Part shown: positions 35,133-43,116 of the stretch, one piece after another
How the letters are laid out: each line of letters opens with the position of its first letter
Position numbering within the stretch: the first letter of the stretch is position 1
Origin: Limosilactobacillus pulli
GTDB lineage: Bacteria > Bacillota > Bacilli > Lactobacillales > Lactobacillaceae
DNA: 64,000 bases
Assembly: GCF_947381555.1 (NCBI RefSeq)
Contig: NZ_CANCWQ010000007.1
Span: 1-64,000 of the forward strand
Direction of reading: 5' to 3'
The notes under the pieces: generated by a model
Databases searched by the model: none
The model's input: the letters and a program-made list of their open reading frames with translations, nothing else
What the model was told of the DNA's origin: nothing
Made by a program: the position numbers and the translations under genes

Positions 35133-35146
35133 TGTTAGCGTTTTCT
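35133..35146 (+). promoter_or_regulatory. Possible cre site upstream of pyk
   Basis: TGTTAGCGTTTTCT fits the catabolite-response consensus TGWAANCGNTNWCA except at two positions. It lies just upstream of the -35, a position where CcpA can activate. Confidence 0.45.
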
Positions 35147-35160
35147 TAATGCAATTAGTA

Positions 35161-35189
35161 AAGACAACGAATTTAAAAAGTGCTATGAT
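35161..35189 (+). promoter_or_regulatory. Promoter of pyk
   Basis: AAGACA, 17 bases, TATGAT, with TGC before the -10 (extended -10). Confidence 0.65.
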
Positions 35190-35256
35190 AAGTGTTGTGC
35201 AAATGAGGTGCGCAATGGCGCAGTTTCTGCATTAATGCAAAGGAGAGATGTCACTT

Positions 35257-36678
35257 ATGAAGAAAACCAAGATTGTAAGTACCCTTGGTCCTGCAAGTAC
35301 TGATGTTGACACGATTGTAAAGCTGATCAATGCTGGTGCCAACATTTTCCGTTTCAACTTCTCACACGGTGATCACCCAGAACACCTGGGCCGTATGAAC
35401 AATGTTAAGAAGGCTCAAGAAATCACCGGTAAGCACGTTGGTCTGATGTTGGACACTAAGGGTGCTGAAATTCGTACTACTGTTGAAAAAGACGGTAAGA
35501 TCGAATTCAATGCTGGTGACAAGGTTCGGATCTCAATGGACGACTCCATTGAAGGTACGCACGAAAAGATTGCTGTTACCTACCCAGGTCTGTACGATGA
35601 CGTTCACGTTGGCGGCCACGTTCTGTTTGATGATGGTCTGATCGACATGATCATCGACGAAAAGGACGAAGCTAACCATGAACTGGTCTGCACGGTTCAA
35701 AACCATGGTCTGCTGGGTTCACGCAAGGGTGTCAACGCACCTGGCGTTTCCATCAACCTGCCTGGTATCACGGAAAAGGACTCTAGCGACATTCGTTTTG
35801 GCCTGGAACAAGGTATCAACTACATCGCCGCTTCCTTCGTTCGTAAGCCAGAAGATATCGAAGACATTCGTGCACTGCTGAAGGAAAAGAACATGGAAGA
35901 CGTTCAAATCTTCCCTAAGATCGAATCTCAAGAAGGTATCGACAACTTCGAAGCAATTATGCAAGTTGCTGATGGTCTGATGGTTCCACGTGGTGACATG
36001 GGTGTTGAAATCCCAGCTGAAAACGTGCCATTGGTACAAAAGAAGATGATTCGCCGCTGCAACGAAATGGGCAAGCCAGTTATCACGGCTACCCAAATGC
36101 TGGACTCCATGGAAGAAAACCCACGCCCAACGCGTGCCGAAGTTTCTGACGTTGCCAACGCTGTCTTTGATGGTACTGATGCAACGATGCTGTCTGGTGA
36201 AAGTGCCAACGGTGACTGGCCAGTAGAAGCCGTTTCTACGATGGCTCGCATTGACGTTAAGGCTGAAAACAACCTGGACCTGTTCGGTACGGAAACGTTC
36301 AACTTTGACAAGAGCGACGTTACGGAAACGATCGGTTCTGCAGTTGCCCAAGCCGCTAAGGACCTTGACATCAAGGTTATCGTAGCCGCTACTTCTTCAG
36401 GCTACACGGCCCGTATGATCTCCAAGTACCGTCCAAACGCCGACATTCTGGCTTTGACGTTTGATGAACGGACTGAACGTGGTCTGATGGTTAACTGGGG
36501 TGTTCAACCATACGTTGTTGACAAGCCAGCTGACACTGATGAAATGTTTGCTCTGGCTGCTAAGAAGGCAGTTGAACTTGGTTTTGCCAAGAAGGGCGAC
36601 AAGATCATCGTGGTTGCCGGTGTTCCTATGGGCACGCCAGGTGCAACCAACCTGATGCGGGTTGAAACGATCAAGTAG
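35257..36678 (+). CDS. pyk: Pyruvate kinase
   Basis: A 473-residue glycolytic enzyme turning PEP and ADP into pyruvate and ATP. It begins KKTKIVSTLGPAS; MVPRGDMGVEIP and the catalytic-loop TATQMLDSM are present. It lacks the extra C-terminal PEP-utiliser domain that lengthens the enzyme to about 585 residues in many bacilli and homofermentative lactobacilli. The ATG at 35257 is about ten bases after AAAGGAG. Codon use is markedly biased (GGT, GAA, AAG), as expected for a highly expressed gene. It is transcribed alone, with its own promoter and terminator. Confidence 0.97.
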   Translation: MKKTKIVSTLGPASTDVDTIVKLINAGANIFRFNFSHGDHPEHLGRMNNVKKAQEITGKHVGLMLDTKGAEIRTTVEKDGKIEFNAGDKVRISMDDSIEGTHEKIAVTYPGLYDDVHVGGHVLFDDGLIDMIIDEKDEANHELVCTVQNHGLLGSRKGVNAPGVSINLPGITEKDSSDIRFGLEQGINYIAASFVRKPEDIEDIRALLKEKNMEDVQIFPKIESQEGIDNFEAIMQVADGLMVPRGDMGVEIPAENVPLVQKKMIRRCNEMGKPVITATQMLDSMEENPRPTRAEVSDVANAVFDGTDATMLSGESANGDWPVEAVSTMARIDVKAENNLDLFGTETFNFDKSDVTETIGSAVAQAAKDLDIKVIVAATSSGYTARMISKYRPNADILALTFDERTERGLMVNWGVQPYVVDKPADTDEMFALAAKKAVELGFAKKGDKIIVVAGVPMGTPGATNLMRVETIK

Positions 36679-36697
36679 TCTTGATTATTTCATCCGC

Positions 36698-36732
36698 AAA
36701 AACCGTCTGTCATTAGACAGGCGGTTTTTTTA
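36698..36732 (+). terminator. Terminator after pyk
   Basis: AAACCG-CTGTC pairs with GACAG-CGGTTT around ATTA, with a long T-run. Confidence 0.88.
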
Positions 36733-36808
36733 CTCCTTTGCTTTTATTTTGTTCTAATATTATGTAAAATAGGCTAGATACCCAACTGAGAAAATTAAGG
36801 ATGATAAA

Positions 36809-37696
36809 ATGATAAATTCAGTACTTGGCAAAGTCGTCGATGCCGTAATGATCGACGAAAACGACCATGATTATTTCGTACAGCCTGCGCGCAACGGTCA
36901 AACCTATCGCCTGTCCAAGGATGAAAGCCCTCAGGTTCTGCATATTGGTGGTTCCGTTCGCGGCTTTGTCTATGAAAATGAAAATCACCAGCTGCAAATG
37001 ACCTGTCAGCATATTCCAACGGTACAAGTTGATCATTATGATTTTGGGACGGTTGTTGGTGTTCGGCGCGACTTGGGCGTCTTTGTCGATATTGGTCTGC
37101 CTAATAAAGACATCGTCGTTTCATTGGATGATCTGCCGAGTCTCAAGCATCTATGGCCGCAAAAAGGCGATCGCTTGATGATGGCGCTTAAGGTTGACGA
37201 TAAAAATCGAATCTGGGGCCAGTTGGCAGATGAGAGCGTTTTTGAAGCTATCGCCAATCGTCCTAATCCCCGGATGAAAAACAAGGACGTTAAGGCAACG
37301 GTCTACCGTTTGAAGATGGCAGGAACGTTTGTGATTACAGATGACTACTGCCTGGGCTTCATTCACCCAAGTGAGCGCGATCAAGAGCCTAGATTAGGTC
37401 AGCGAATCTCGGCACGAGTAATCGGTCTATCAAGTCATGGCAGTCTTAATCTTTCATTAAAGCCGCGTGCCTACCAGGCAATCGGCGAAGATGCTCAGAT
37501 GCTTTTGGAGATGCTGCGTCGCACGCCTGACCATACGCTGCCGTTTACTGACAAGAGTGATCCCGAGGCAATTCGGCAAGAGTTTGGCATCAGCAAGGGC
37601 CAGTTCAAACGCGCGGTTGGTCATCTCTTGAAGGCAAGAATGGTCAGCATGGTCAATGGCAAGCTGATTTTAATTAAGGATCCAGATGATAAATAA
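36809..37696 (+). CDS. cvfB: S1-domain RNA-binding protein CvfB
   Basis: A 295-residue protein of the CvfB/YitL family, built from three S1-like OB domains and a C-terminal winged helix (EFGISKGQFKRAVGHLLK). S1-type repeats are seen at DFGTVVGVRRDLGVFVDIG and later. In staphylococci the orthologue affects virulence-gene expression through RNA; here its targets are unknown. The stop overlaps the xerD ATG by one base. Confidence 0.9.
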   Translation: MINSVLGKVVDAVMIDENDHDYFVQPARNGQTYRLSKDESPQVLHIGGSVRGFVYENENHQLQMTCQHIPTVQVDHYDFGTVVGVRRDLGVFVDIGLPNKDIVVSLDDLPSLKHLWPQKGDRLMMALKVDDKNRIWGQLADESVFEAIANRPNPRMKNKDVKATVYRLKMAGTFVITDDYCLGFIHPSERDQEPRLGQRISARVIGLSSHGSLNLSLKPRAYQAIGEDAQMLLEMLRRTPDHTLPFTDKSDPEAIRQEFGISKGQFKRAVGHLLKARMVSMVNGKLILIKDPDDK

Positions 37697-38607
37697 TGAG
37701 TAAAGCACCGCTACAACCGGCTGCTGCCGACTATATCAAACAACTGAAAATCGAAAATCGGCTGGCCCAAAATACTATCACCAGTTACCAGCGTGATCTT
37801 TTGGATGCCGTTCGCTATTTACAAGATACGCATGCTGACTGGCAAGATGTTGATCAAACGGCAGTCATGGCTTTTTTGGATCAGCTAAAACAACAGGGCG
37901 TGGCTAGAGAAACCATCAATCGTCATATCGTCAGTCTGCGTCAGCTCTATAAGTATCTGCGTCAGATGGGTCGGGTTGATGTTGACCCTTTGGCTAATTT
38001 GACGACTGCGGCTATTCCGGCTAAACAGACCCCCGTTATGTCGACCAGCCAGATTGCGGCTCTTTTAGCCGTACCAAACGTTAACAATCGAACCGGACTG
38101 CGGGATCGAGCAATTTTTGAGCTGCTGTATGCAACCGGAATGCGCGTCAACGAACTGCTGAGTCTTAAGGTAGCAGATATTGACCTAAATGCACAGCTGG
38201 TTATGCCGCATGATCGATCAGGACGCACCAGGGTCGTGCCAATCAGTGATGAATGCACGAAATGGCTCAAGCGCTATGCTGATGAGTCTCGTTTTAAACT
38301 GATGCGTGATGACACCGACGTTTTCTTCTTGAACAATCGGGGTCAGTCCTTGACTCGTCAAGCAATCTGGCAAAAATTGCGCTCAGCCGGCAGCCGGGCT
38401 GAATTGGAATTGGACGTAACGCCGGATGTCTTAAGGGCCACTTTTGCCCACGAAATGCTGGTCAATGGGGCCGATCTCAGGGCCGTTCAAATAATGCTTG
38501 GTCATCAGTCGCTGAGTACGACGGAACGCTATGCACCAAGCGATGACGTTCACCTGGCTGCTCAGTATCGGCAGTATCATCCCCAATCAATAAACGAGGT
38601 GGAATAA
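37696..38607 (+). CDS. xerD: Tyrosine recombinase XerD, altered active site
   Basis: A 303-residue Xer recombinase expected to resolve chromosome dimers at dif. The N-terminal core-binding domain spans about residues 8-90 and the catalytic domain about 110-295. Arg150 (TGMRVNEL), Arg247, His270 (MLGHQS) and Tyr279 (TERY) are in place. The residue matching E. coli XerD His244 is Asp (PDVLR), and the beta-hairpin lysine (Lys172) appears to be Arg174. It lies between cvfB and ribT, its usual place in lactobacilli, so this is probably the housekeeping copy. Whether it is fully active cannot be told from sequence. Confidence 0.88.
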   Translation: MSKAPLQPAAADYIKQLKIENRLAQNTITSYQRDLLDAVRYLQDTHADWQDVDQTAVMAFLDQLKQQGVARETINRHIVSLRQLYKYLRQMGRVDVDPLANLTTAAIPAKQTPVMSTSQIAALLAVPNVNNRTGLRDRAIFELLYATGMRVNELLSLKVADIDLNAQLVMPHDRSGRTRVVPISDECTKWLKRYADESRFKLMRDDTDVFFLNNRGQSLTRQAIWQKLRSAGSRAELELDVTPDVLRATFAHEMLVNGADLRAVQIMLGHQSLSTTERYAPSDDVHLAAQYRQYHPQSINEVE

Positions 38608-38609
38608 TT

Positions 38610-38972
38610 ATGCTGGTGCCATATCGCAAGGACTATCGTAAAATCATTCTGGGTATTTTGTCATTTATTCCCAGCCTGCATGATTATGATCGCGTGGCTG
38701 AGGAAGTGGATTGGTCACTGGGGGTCGGCAACCCGATTTATCTGTGGCAAAATGATGAGGATGGCGACTTCAGCGGTGCGGCCATTATCGAACTGGGACC
38801 AGAGTATGTTTTGATTCGCCGAATTTCGTTTCTGCCCAGCGAGCGTTCAGGCAAAAACGTCTATGCCTTTTTAACGGCGCTGCACCAAAAGTATGCCAAT
38901 CGGCGCTTGATGGGAACCATGGCTACGCAGCCTTTGATTACAAATTGGGAGAAAACGAATGAAAAACAATGA
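38610..38972 (+). CDS. ribT: RibT-like acetyltransferase family protein
   Basis: A 120-residue protein like RibT of Bacillus, a small GNAT-fold protein linked to riboflavin genes but of unsettled function. Here it is separated from any rib biosynthesis genes and sits between xerD and scpA, as in other lactobacilli. GAGGTGG precedes the ATG; the last 14 bases overlap scpA. Confidence 0.8.
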   Translation: MLVPYRKDYRKIILGILSFIPSLHDYDRVAEEVDWSLGVGNPIYLWQNDEDGDFSGAAIIELGPEYVLIRRISFLPSERSGKNVYAFLTALHQKYANRRLMGTMATQPLITNWEKTNEKQ

Positions 38973-39729
38973 AAATCAGCTGCTGCAGCACCCATACCAG
39001 CCCAACATCAAGCTTGCGGATTTTGAGGGCCCACTTGATCTATTGCTGCATTTGATTCGTCAGTCTGAAATGGATATCTATGACATTCAGATTGCTGAGA
39101 TTACGGGACAATACATGCAATATCTGCGTCAGATGCAGCAGCATCAACTAGAGGTTGCCGGTGAGTATTTCGTCATGGCAGCAACTTTAATGGCGATTAA
39201 GAGCCAGATGCTTTTGCCTAAGCCGTCCGTACCAGAAGATGAGGAACCAATTGAAGAGGATCCACGTGAAGAGCTGGTTGAACAGCTGCTGGAATATCAA
39301 CGCTACAAACAGGCTGCTGAAAAGCTCAAGGATAAAGAGGCTTTTCGGCAAAAAGAGTTTACGCGTACAGCGATGGCGGTGCCAGCGGAATTTATTCACT
39401 CTCAAACGGCACCTGGGACAACGCTCGAACAGCTCAAAGAAGCTTTTGAGCAGGTTTTGAAACGACACCAGGCACTTGAGCCCGAAACGGCTACCGTGGC
39501 GCCAGAAAAGACGACCGTTGAAGAGCGAATTCAGTTTGTCATGCAGCGAGTCAGACAAGGAGCAGTTGCTTTTGAGGAACTGTTTGAGGATCTAAAAACG
39601 CGTGATAATTTAGTGACGACTTTTTTGGCAGTCCTGGAACTGGCTAAACATCGCCGCGTCGTTTTGCATCAAGCGGCCCGGTTTGCACCATTGATTTTGA
39701 CGCCTGGAAAAATAAGTGAGGAAGATTAA
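38959..39729 (+). CDS. scpA: Segregation and condensation protein ScpA
   Basis: A 256-residue kleisin that joins Smc and ScpB in the bacterial condensin. The conserved start of the Smc-binding domain reads FEGPLDLLLHLI, followed by KSQMLLP; the C-terminal winged helix begins near residue 190. The Asp/Glu-rich middle is the flexible linker. It overlaps ribT by 14 bases and is two bases from scpB. Confidence 0.96.
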   Translation: MKNNENQLLQHPYQPNIKLADFEGPLDLLLHLIRQSEMDIYDIQIAEITGQYMQYLRQMQQHQLEVAGEYFVMAATLMAIKSQMLLPKPSVPEDEEPIEEDPREELVEQLLEYQRYKQAAEKLKDKEAFRQKEFTRTAMAVPAEFIHSQTAPGTTLEQLKEAFEQVLKRHQALEPETATVAPEKTTVEERIQFVMQRVRQGAVAFEELFEDLKTRDNLVTTFLAVLELAKHRRVVLHQAARFAPLILTPGKISEED

Positions 39730-39731
39730 GC

Positions 39732-40352
39732 TTGAACCCATTAGCTGAAATTGAAGGTCTGCTGTTTATCAGTGGCGATGAAGGCATTTCGCTGGGAGAT
39801 CTGTCTAAGGTTACGGGATATTTGAAACCGGCAGTTCTGGAGATGATTGCGCAGTTAAAAGAAAAATATCAGCAAGATGAAAACAGTGCCTTAACGCTTT
39901 TGGACAGCGACTCGGTCTATCGATTGGCAACCAAGGCCCAATTGGCCGACGTTATGCAGCACTACTTTGAAGAGCCGCTGACAACACCGCTTACCCAAAC
40001 GTTGCTGGAGGTATTGGCCATCGTTGCTTATAAGCAGCCATTGACGCGTCTTGAAATTGATGAGATTCGCGGCGTACAAAGCTCTGGATCGCTTCAAAAG
40101 CTGACGGCGCGAGGCTTGGTTGAGACGCACGGTCGCCTGGCAGTTCCAGGACGTCCGTTTTTATATGTTACGACGCCGGCTTTTTTGGACTACTTTGGTT
40201 TGACGACATTGGATGAGCTGCCGGCTCTAGACAAAAATCTGCAGCCAGAAGACTTGGATGGCGATATCTTCTTGCGGGCACTGCAGTCGCGACAAATGAG
40301 AAAGGAAATATCAGAAAATGAAGATGGAAAGACTCCAAAAAGCAATGGCTGA
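39732..40352 (+). CDS. scpB: Segregation and condensation protein ScpB
   Basis: A 206-residue partner of ScpA with two winged-helix domains; AEIEGLLFISGDEGI at the start and VLAIVAYKQPLTRLEIDEIRG are typical. The start is TTG at 39732, with GAGGAAG about seven bases before. The last 35 bases overlap rluB. Confidence 0.95.
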   Translation: MNPLAEIEGLLFISGDEGISLGDLSKVTGYLKPAVLEMIAQLKEKYQQDENSALTLLDSDSVYRLATKAQLADVMQHYFEEPLTTPLTQTLLEVLAIVAYKQPLTRLEIDEIRGVQSSGSLQKLTARGLVETHGRLAVPGRPFLYVTTPAFLDYFGLTTLDELPALDKNLQPEDLDGDIFLRALQSRQMRKEISENEDGKTPKSNG

Positions 40353-41040
40353 GGCCGGCGTGGCCAGTCGACGAGCCTCGGAGAAACTGATTGCTCAAGG
40401 CCACGTCAAGGTCAATGGCAAGCTGGTTACCGAACTGGGCACCAAGGTCAGCTCCAGTGATCAGGTAACGGTTGACGGCGTTCCACTAGAGCGTGAGCAG
40501 CCGGAATACTACCTGCTCAATAAGCCGCGGGGTGTTATCACGTCAGCTAATGATGAGCATGGTCGCCGCACCGTGGTCGATATTTTAAAAGACGGCGGCG
40601 TAACCTCGCGTATTTATCCGGTTGGACGACTGGATTACGATACGACGGGCGTTTTGCTGCTGACCAATGATGGCGCACTGGCCAACAAGCTTATGCATCC
40701 TAAGTTTGAGATTGAAAAGACCTACGTTGCCAAGGTTAAGGGCTTGATTTCCAACCATGATCTGGAACAGCTGCGTCATGGCGTGATGATCGATGGTAAA
40801 AAGACCAAAGAGGCCAAACCCAAGCTGCTTAAAGTTGACAAGGAACATCGTGTCTCGGTCGTGCGGCTGACGATTCACGAAGGCCGCTATCACCAGGTTA
40901 AAAAGATGTTTAAGGCGGTCGGTCACCCGGTTCAAAAACTGACGCGGGAAAGTGATGGCATTCTAAATCTAAAGGGACTGCCAGGCGGTCAATGGCGTGA
41001 GCTGAAGATGGATGAGATCAATGCCTTAAAAAAACTATAA
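40318..41040 (+). CDS. rluB: 23S rRNA pseudouridine synthase RluB
   Basis: A 240-residue RsuA-family pseudouridine synthase. The N-terminal S4 RNA-binding domain (ERLQKAMAEAGVASRRASE) is followed by the catalytic domain with the Asp in VGRLDYDTTGVLLLTND. The start lies inside scpB, behind AAAGGAA. Probably modifies 23S rRNA near position 2605 by family analogy. Confidence 0.94.
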   Translation: MKMERLQKAMAEAGVASRRASEKLIAQGHVKVNGKLVTELGTKVSSSDQVTVDGVPLEREQPEYYLLNKPRGVITSANDEHGRRTVVDILKDGGVTSRIYPVGRLDYDTTGVLLLTNDGALANKLMHPKFEIEKTYVAKVKGLISNHDLEQLRHGVMIDGKKTKEAKPKLLKVDKEHRVSVVRLTIHEGRYHQVKKMFKAVGHPVQKLTRESDGILNLKGLPGGQWRELKMDEINALKKL

Positions 41041-41111
41041 GCATCAAATTGAAGAAAAAGTTTGCTTATGCTATAGTGTAATCGTTCATGAAATTAATTT
41101 AATAATAGGTT

Positions 41112-41236
41112 TATCTTCAAGGCAGGGTGTGATTCCCGACCGGCGGTAAAAGCCCGCAACCCGATGACAGATTGGTTATCGGTGGAACCTGGCGTAATTC
41201 CAGGTGCCGACAGTATAGTCTGGTATATAGAAGATT
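41112..41236 (+). ncRNA. FMN riboswitch (RFN element)
   Basis: All RFN landmarks are present: ATCTTC (41113-41118) pairs with GAAGAT (41230-41235), GGCAGGGTGTGATTCCCGACCGGCGGTAAAAGCCCGC follows in pieces at 41121-41156, and GGTGGAACC and AATTCCAGGTGCCGACAGT at 41181-41214. It controls ribU through the terminator downstream: FMN should stop transcription. Confidence 0.97.
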
Positions 41237-41259
41237 TTCGCTTATACGAAATCAATGAC

Positions 41260-41296
41260 AGCCGCTGATGAACCGTTTTCATCAGCGGCTTTTTTC
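41260..41296 (+). terminator. FMN riboswitch terminator
   Basis: AGCCGCTGATGAA pairs with TTCATCAGCGGCT, followed by T6. Confidence 0.93.
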
Positions 41297-41346
41297 GTTG
41301 GGCGAGCAGCCCCGGAGATGACCTTCAATTTTAGGAGGTTTTAATC

Positions 41347-41922
41347 ATGACAGTTTCTCGTATCCGTATCCAGCGCCTGGCTGGGATCGCCTGCTTGAGC
41401 GCACTGGCATTTGTATTGATGATGCTGGAGTTTCCAATCGTTCCGGTTGCCACTTATCTAAAGCTGGACTTTTCTGACGTACCCGTATTGCTGGGAACGC
41501 TGATCTATGGTCCAGTTGGCGGCATCATTATCGCAGCCATCAAGTGCTTGATTCATGCATTGGTCTACGGCTTTTCGATTGGTGAGCTGCTGGGGGTCGG
41601 CAGTGACTTTATTTCTTCTTTGGCCTTGATGCTGCCATTTGCCTGGGCAGCTAAGAAGGCCTCGCTGAAGCCGGCACGTCGCTACTTGCTGGGAACCGTA
41701 TCCGGGACGCTGGTTTTGACGGTTGTAATGTCTTTACTTAATCTGTGGGTTCTGACGCCGCTTTACATGAAGATTTGGGGCTGGAAGCCAACGATGCCGA
41801 TCGCTTCTTTGGTGGCATTGGGTGTAGTACCTTTTAACCTTATCAAAGGACTTTTGGTTGGCGGGGTCTCCTCGCTTTTGGCAATGCGCCTGTCCAATTG
41901 GCTGGCTAAGCATCAAATGTAA
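41347..41922 (+). CDS. ribU: Riboflavin ECF transporter S component
   Basis: A 191-residue membrane protein with about six helices, the substrate-binding subunit of an energy-coupling-factor transporter. LKLDFSDVPVLLGTLIYGPVGG is the RibU signature (written here in parts: KLDFSDVP, then GPVGGI). The FMN riboswitch upstream confirms the substrate. The shared EcfAAT module is not in the window. TTTTAGGAGG precedes the ATG. Confidence 0.96.
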   Translation: MTVSRIRIQRLAGIACLSALAFVLMMLEFPIVPVATYLKLDFSDVPVLLGTLIYGPVGGIIIAAIKCLIHALVYGFSIGELLGVGSDFISSLALMLPFAWAAKKASLKPARRYLLGTVSGTLVLTVVMSLLNLWVLTPLYMKIWGWKPTMPIASLVALGVVPFNLIKGLLVGGVSSLLAMRLSNWLAKHQM

Positions 41923-41934
41923 CATTAACCAGAC

Positions 41935-42002
41935 GACTGCTAACGGAGGATCCAAGACCAATTTTAATTGGCATGTGGATAAGACGGTGGCAGTCTTTTT
42001 TT
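41935..42002 (+). terminator. Possible terminator after ribU
   Basis: GACTGC pairs with GCAGTC across an inner CCAATTTTAATTGG hairpin, and a run of T follows. Not a classic compact terminator. Confidence 0.45.
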
Positions 42003-42054
42003 GTTTGATGAAATTTCGTAAAATTAGCATATAGTATCTTGAGGGGGTGAAACA

Positions 42055-43116
42055 ATGAAGAGCTATTTTATTGAAATGCTGACCGATCAGCCCAGAAGAA
42101 CGGCGGTCCTGCGCAATACCGTCAAAAACAAGCGGACGGTGGCAACATTGTTTTGGGCACGCGAATACGGTATTTTAAAGTGGCTGGGAGCTGCTCCGAG
42201 ACTGACGGTCAATGACTTTGAACAATGGCTCGCTCAAATGAAACAGGCAGGCTTGGTCAAAGTAGACGATCAGCTGGCTTGGCTCACCCCCAATGGCATT
42301 GCTGAAAAAGAAAAATTTTTAAAGACGCATTATCAGCCGCGGCTCGGTGACTGGTTTTGGCTGGGCAGAACTGATCAGCTGGCTCCGCGCGTCTTATTGG
42401 CAACGCAAGCGGTCAGTCAATTTGCCTACCACCAGAACCATTATGTTCCATTGAATCTGGCACCGGCCGAGCTTTACTTTGTCCGCCAGTGGTTTTATAA
42501 AAACCGGGTTCAAATCATCGATAATTGGGATCAAGAACTACAGCAGGCGGCTTTTAATCTGGCCAAGCTGGATGAAAGGCTGGCCAAACTGCTGGTTTTT
42601 TCCTTACCTGGTTATCAAGCAACGGGTTGGACGCTTGACCAGGCAGCTTTGGCCCTGGATGCTTCGACTGATGAGATTATGGTTATGGAGCGCGATATCT
42701 GGCTGGGAATTGGCTATCTGGCACTCAATCAGCCTGGCAGCTTAATGAATCAATTATTGGCTGATCGCCTGCATGAAACGCCGCTTAATCATAGCGCTGC
42801 AGTAACGCTGCAAATGTTTGAGCAGGGGATGTCTATTGATCGGATCAGTCAAAAAAGGCGGCTAAAACTGGGAACGATTCGTGAACACATCTTGGAAGCA
42901 GCGATCTTTATGCCACGTTTAATCGATCTTAAGCGTTTGATTGATCCCAAACAGGTTCGGCAACTGACTGAACGCTATCATGGCGTACCGGCTGACTGGA
43001 CGTTTATGCCACCGGTTGCTGAGCCATTAACCGTAGCTGACAAAGCCCAAAATGAGCAGGCCTTTTTTGAGTATCGGCTTTTCCAGATTATCAAAGGGGG
43101 CCAAAATGATGAATGA
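42055..43116 (+). CDS. ypbB: YpbB-like helix-turn-helix protein, recQ partner
   Basis: A 353-residue protein with the helicase-associated helix-turn-helix found in YpbB of Bacillus, at about residues 255-300 (TLQMFEQGMSIDRISQ then RRLKLGTIREHILEA, the canonical place). The rest is helical and poorly conserved. It overlaps recQ by 11 bases, and this pair is conserved in Firmicutes, so it probably helps the helicase recognise DNA. No biochemical role is established. Confidence 0.8.
   Translation: MKSYFIEMLTDQPRRTAVLRNTVKNKRTVATLFWAREYGILKWLGAAPRLTVNDFEQWLAQMKQAGLVKVDDQLAWLTPNGIAEKEKFLKTHYQPRLGDWFWLGRTDQLAPRVLLATQAVSQFAYHQNHYVPLNLAPAELYFVRQWFYKNRVQIIDNWDQELQQAAFNLAKLDERLAKLLVFSLPGYQATGWTLDQAALALDASTDEIMVMERDIWLGIGYLALNQPGSLMNQLLADRLHETPLNHSAAVTLQMFEQGMSIDRISQKRRLKLGTIREHILEAAIFMPRLIDLKRLIDPKQVRQLTERYHGVPADWTFMPPVAEPLTVADKAQNEQAFFEYRLFQIIKGGQNDE

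Noticed and set aside
35719..36351. A 210-codon reading frame on the minus strand inside pyk
   Set aside because: It is the shadow of the biased codons of pyk; no ribosome site and low-complexity composition (Val, Phe and Asn).
37696..38607. XerD as a sign of an integrated element
   Set aside because: It sits in its normal place between cvfB and ribT, with no phage or transposon genes near.
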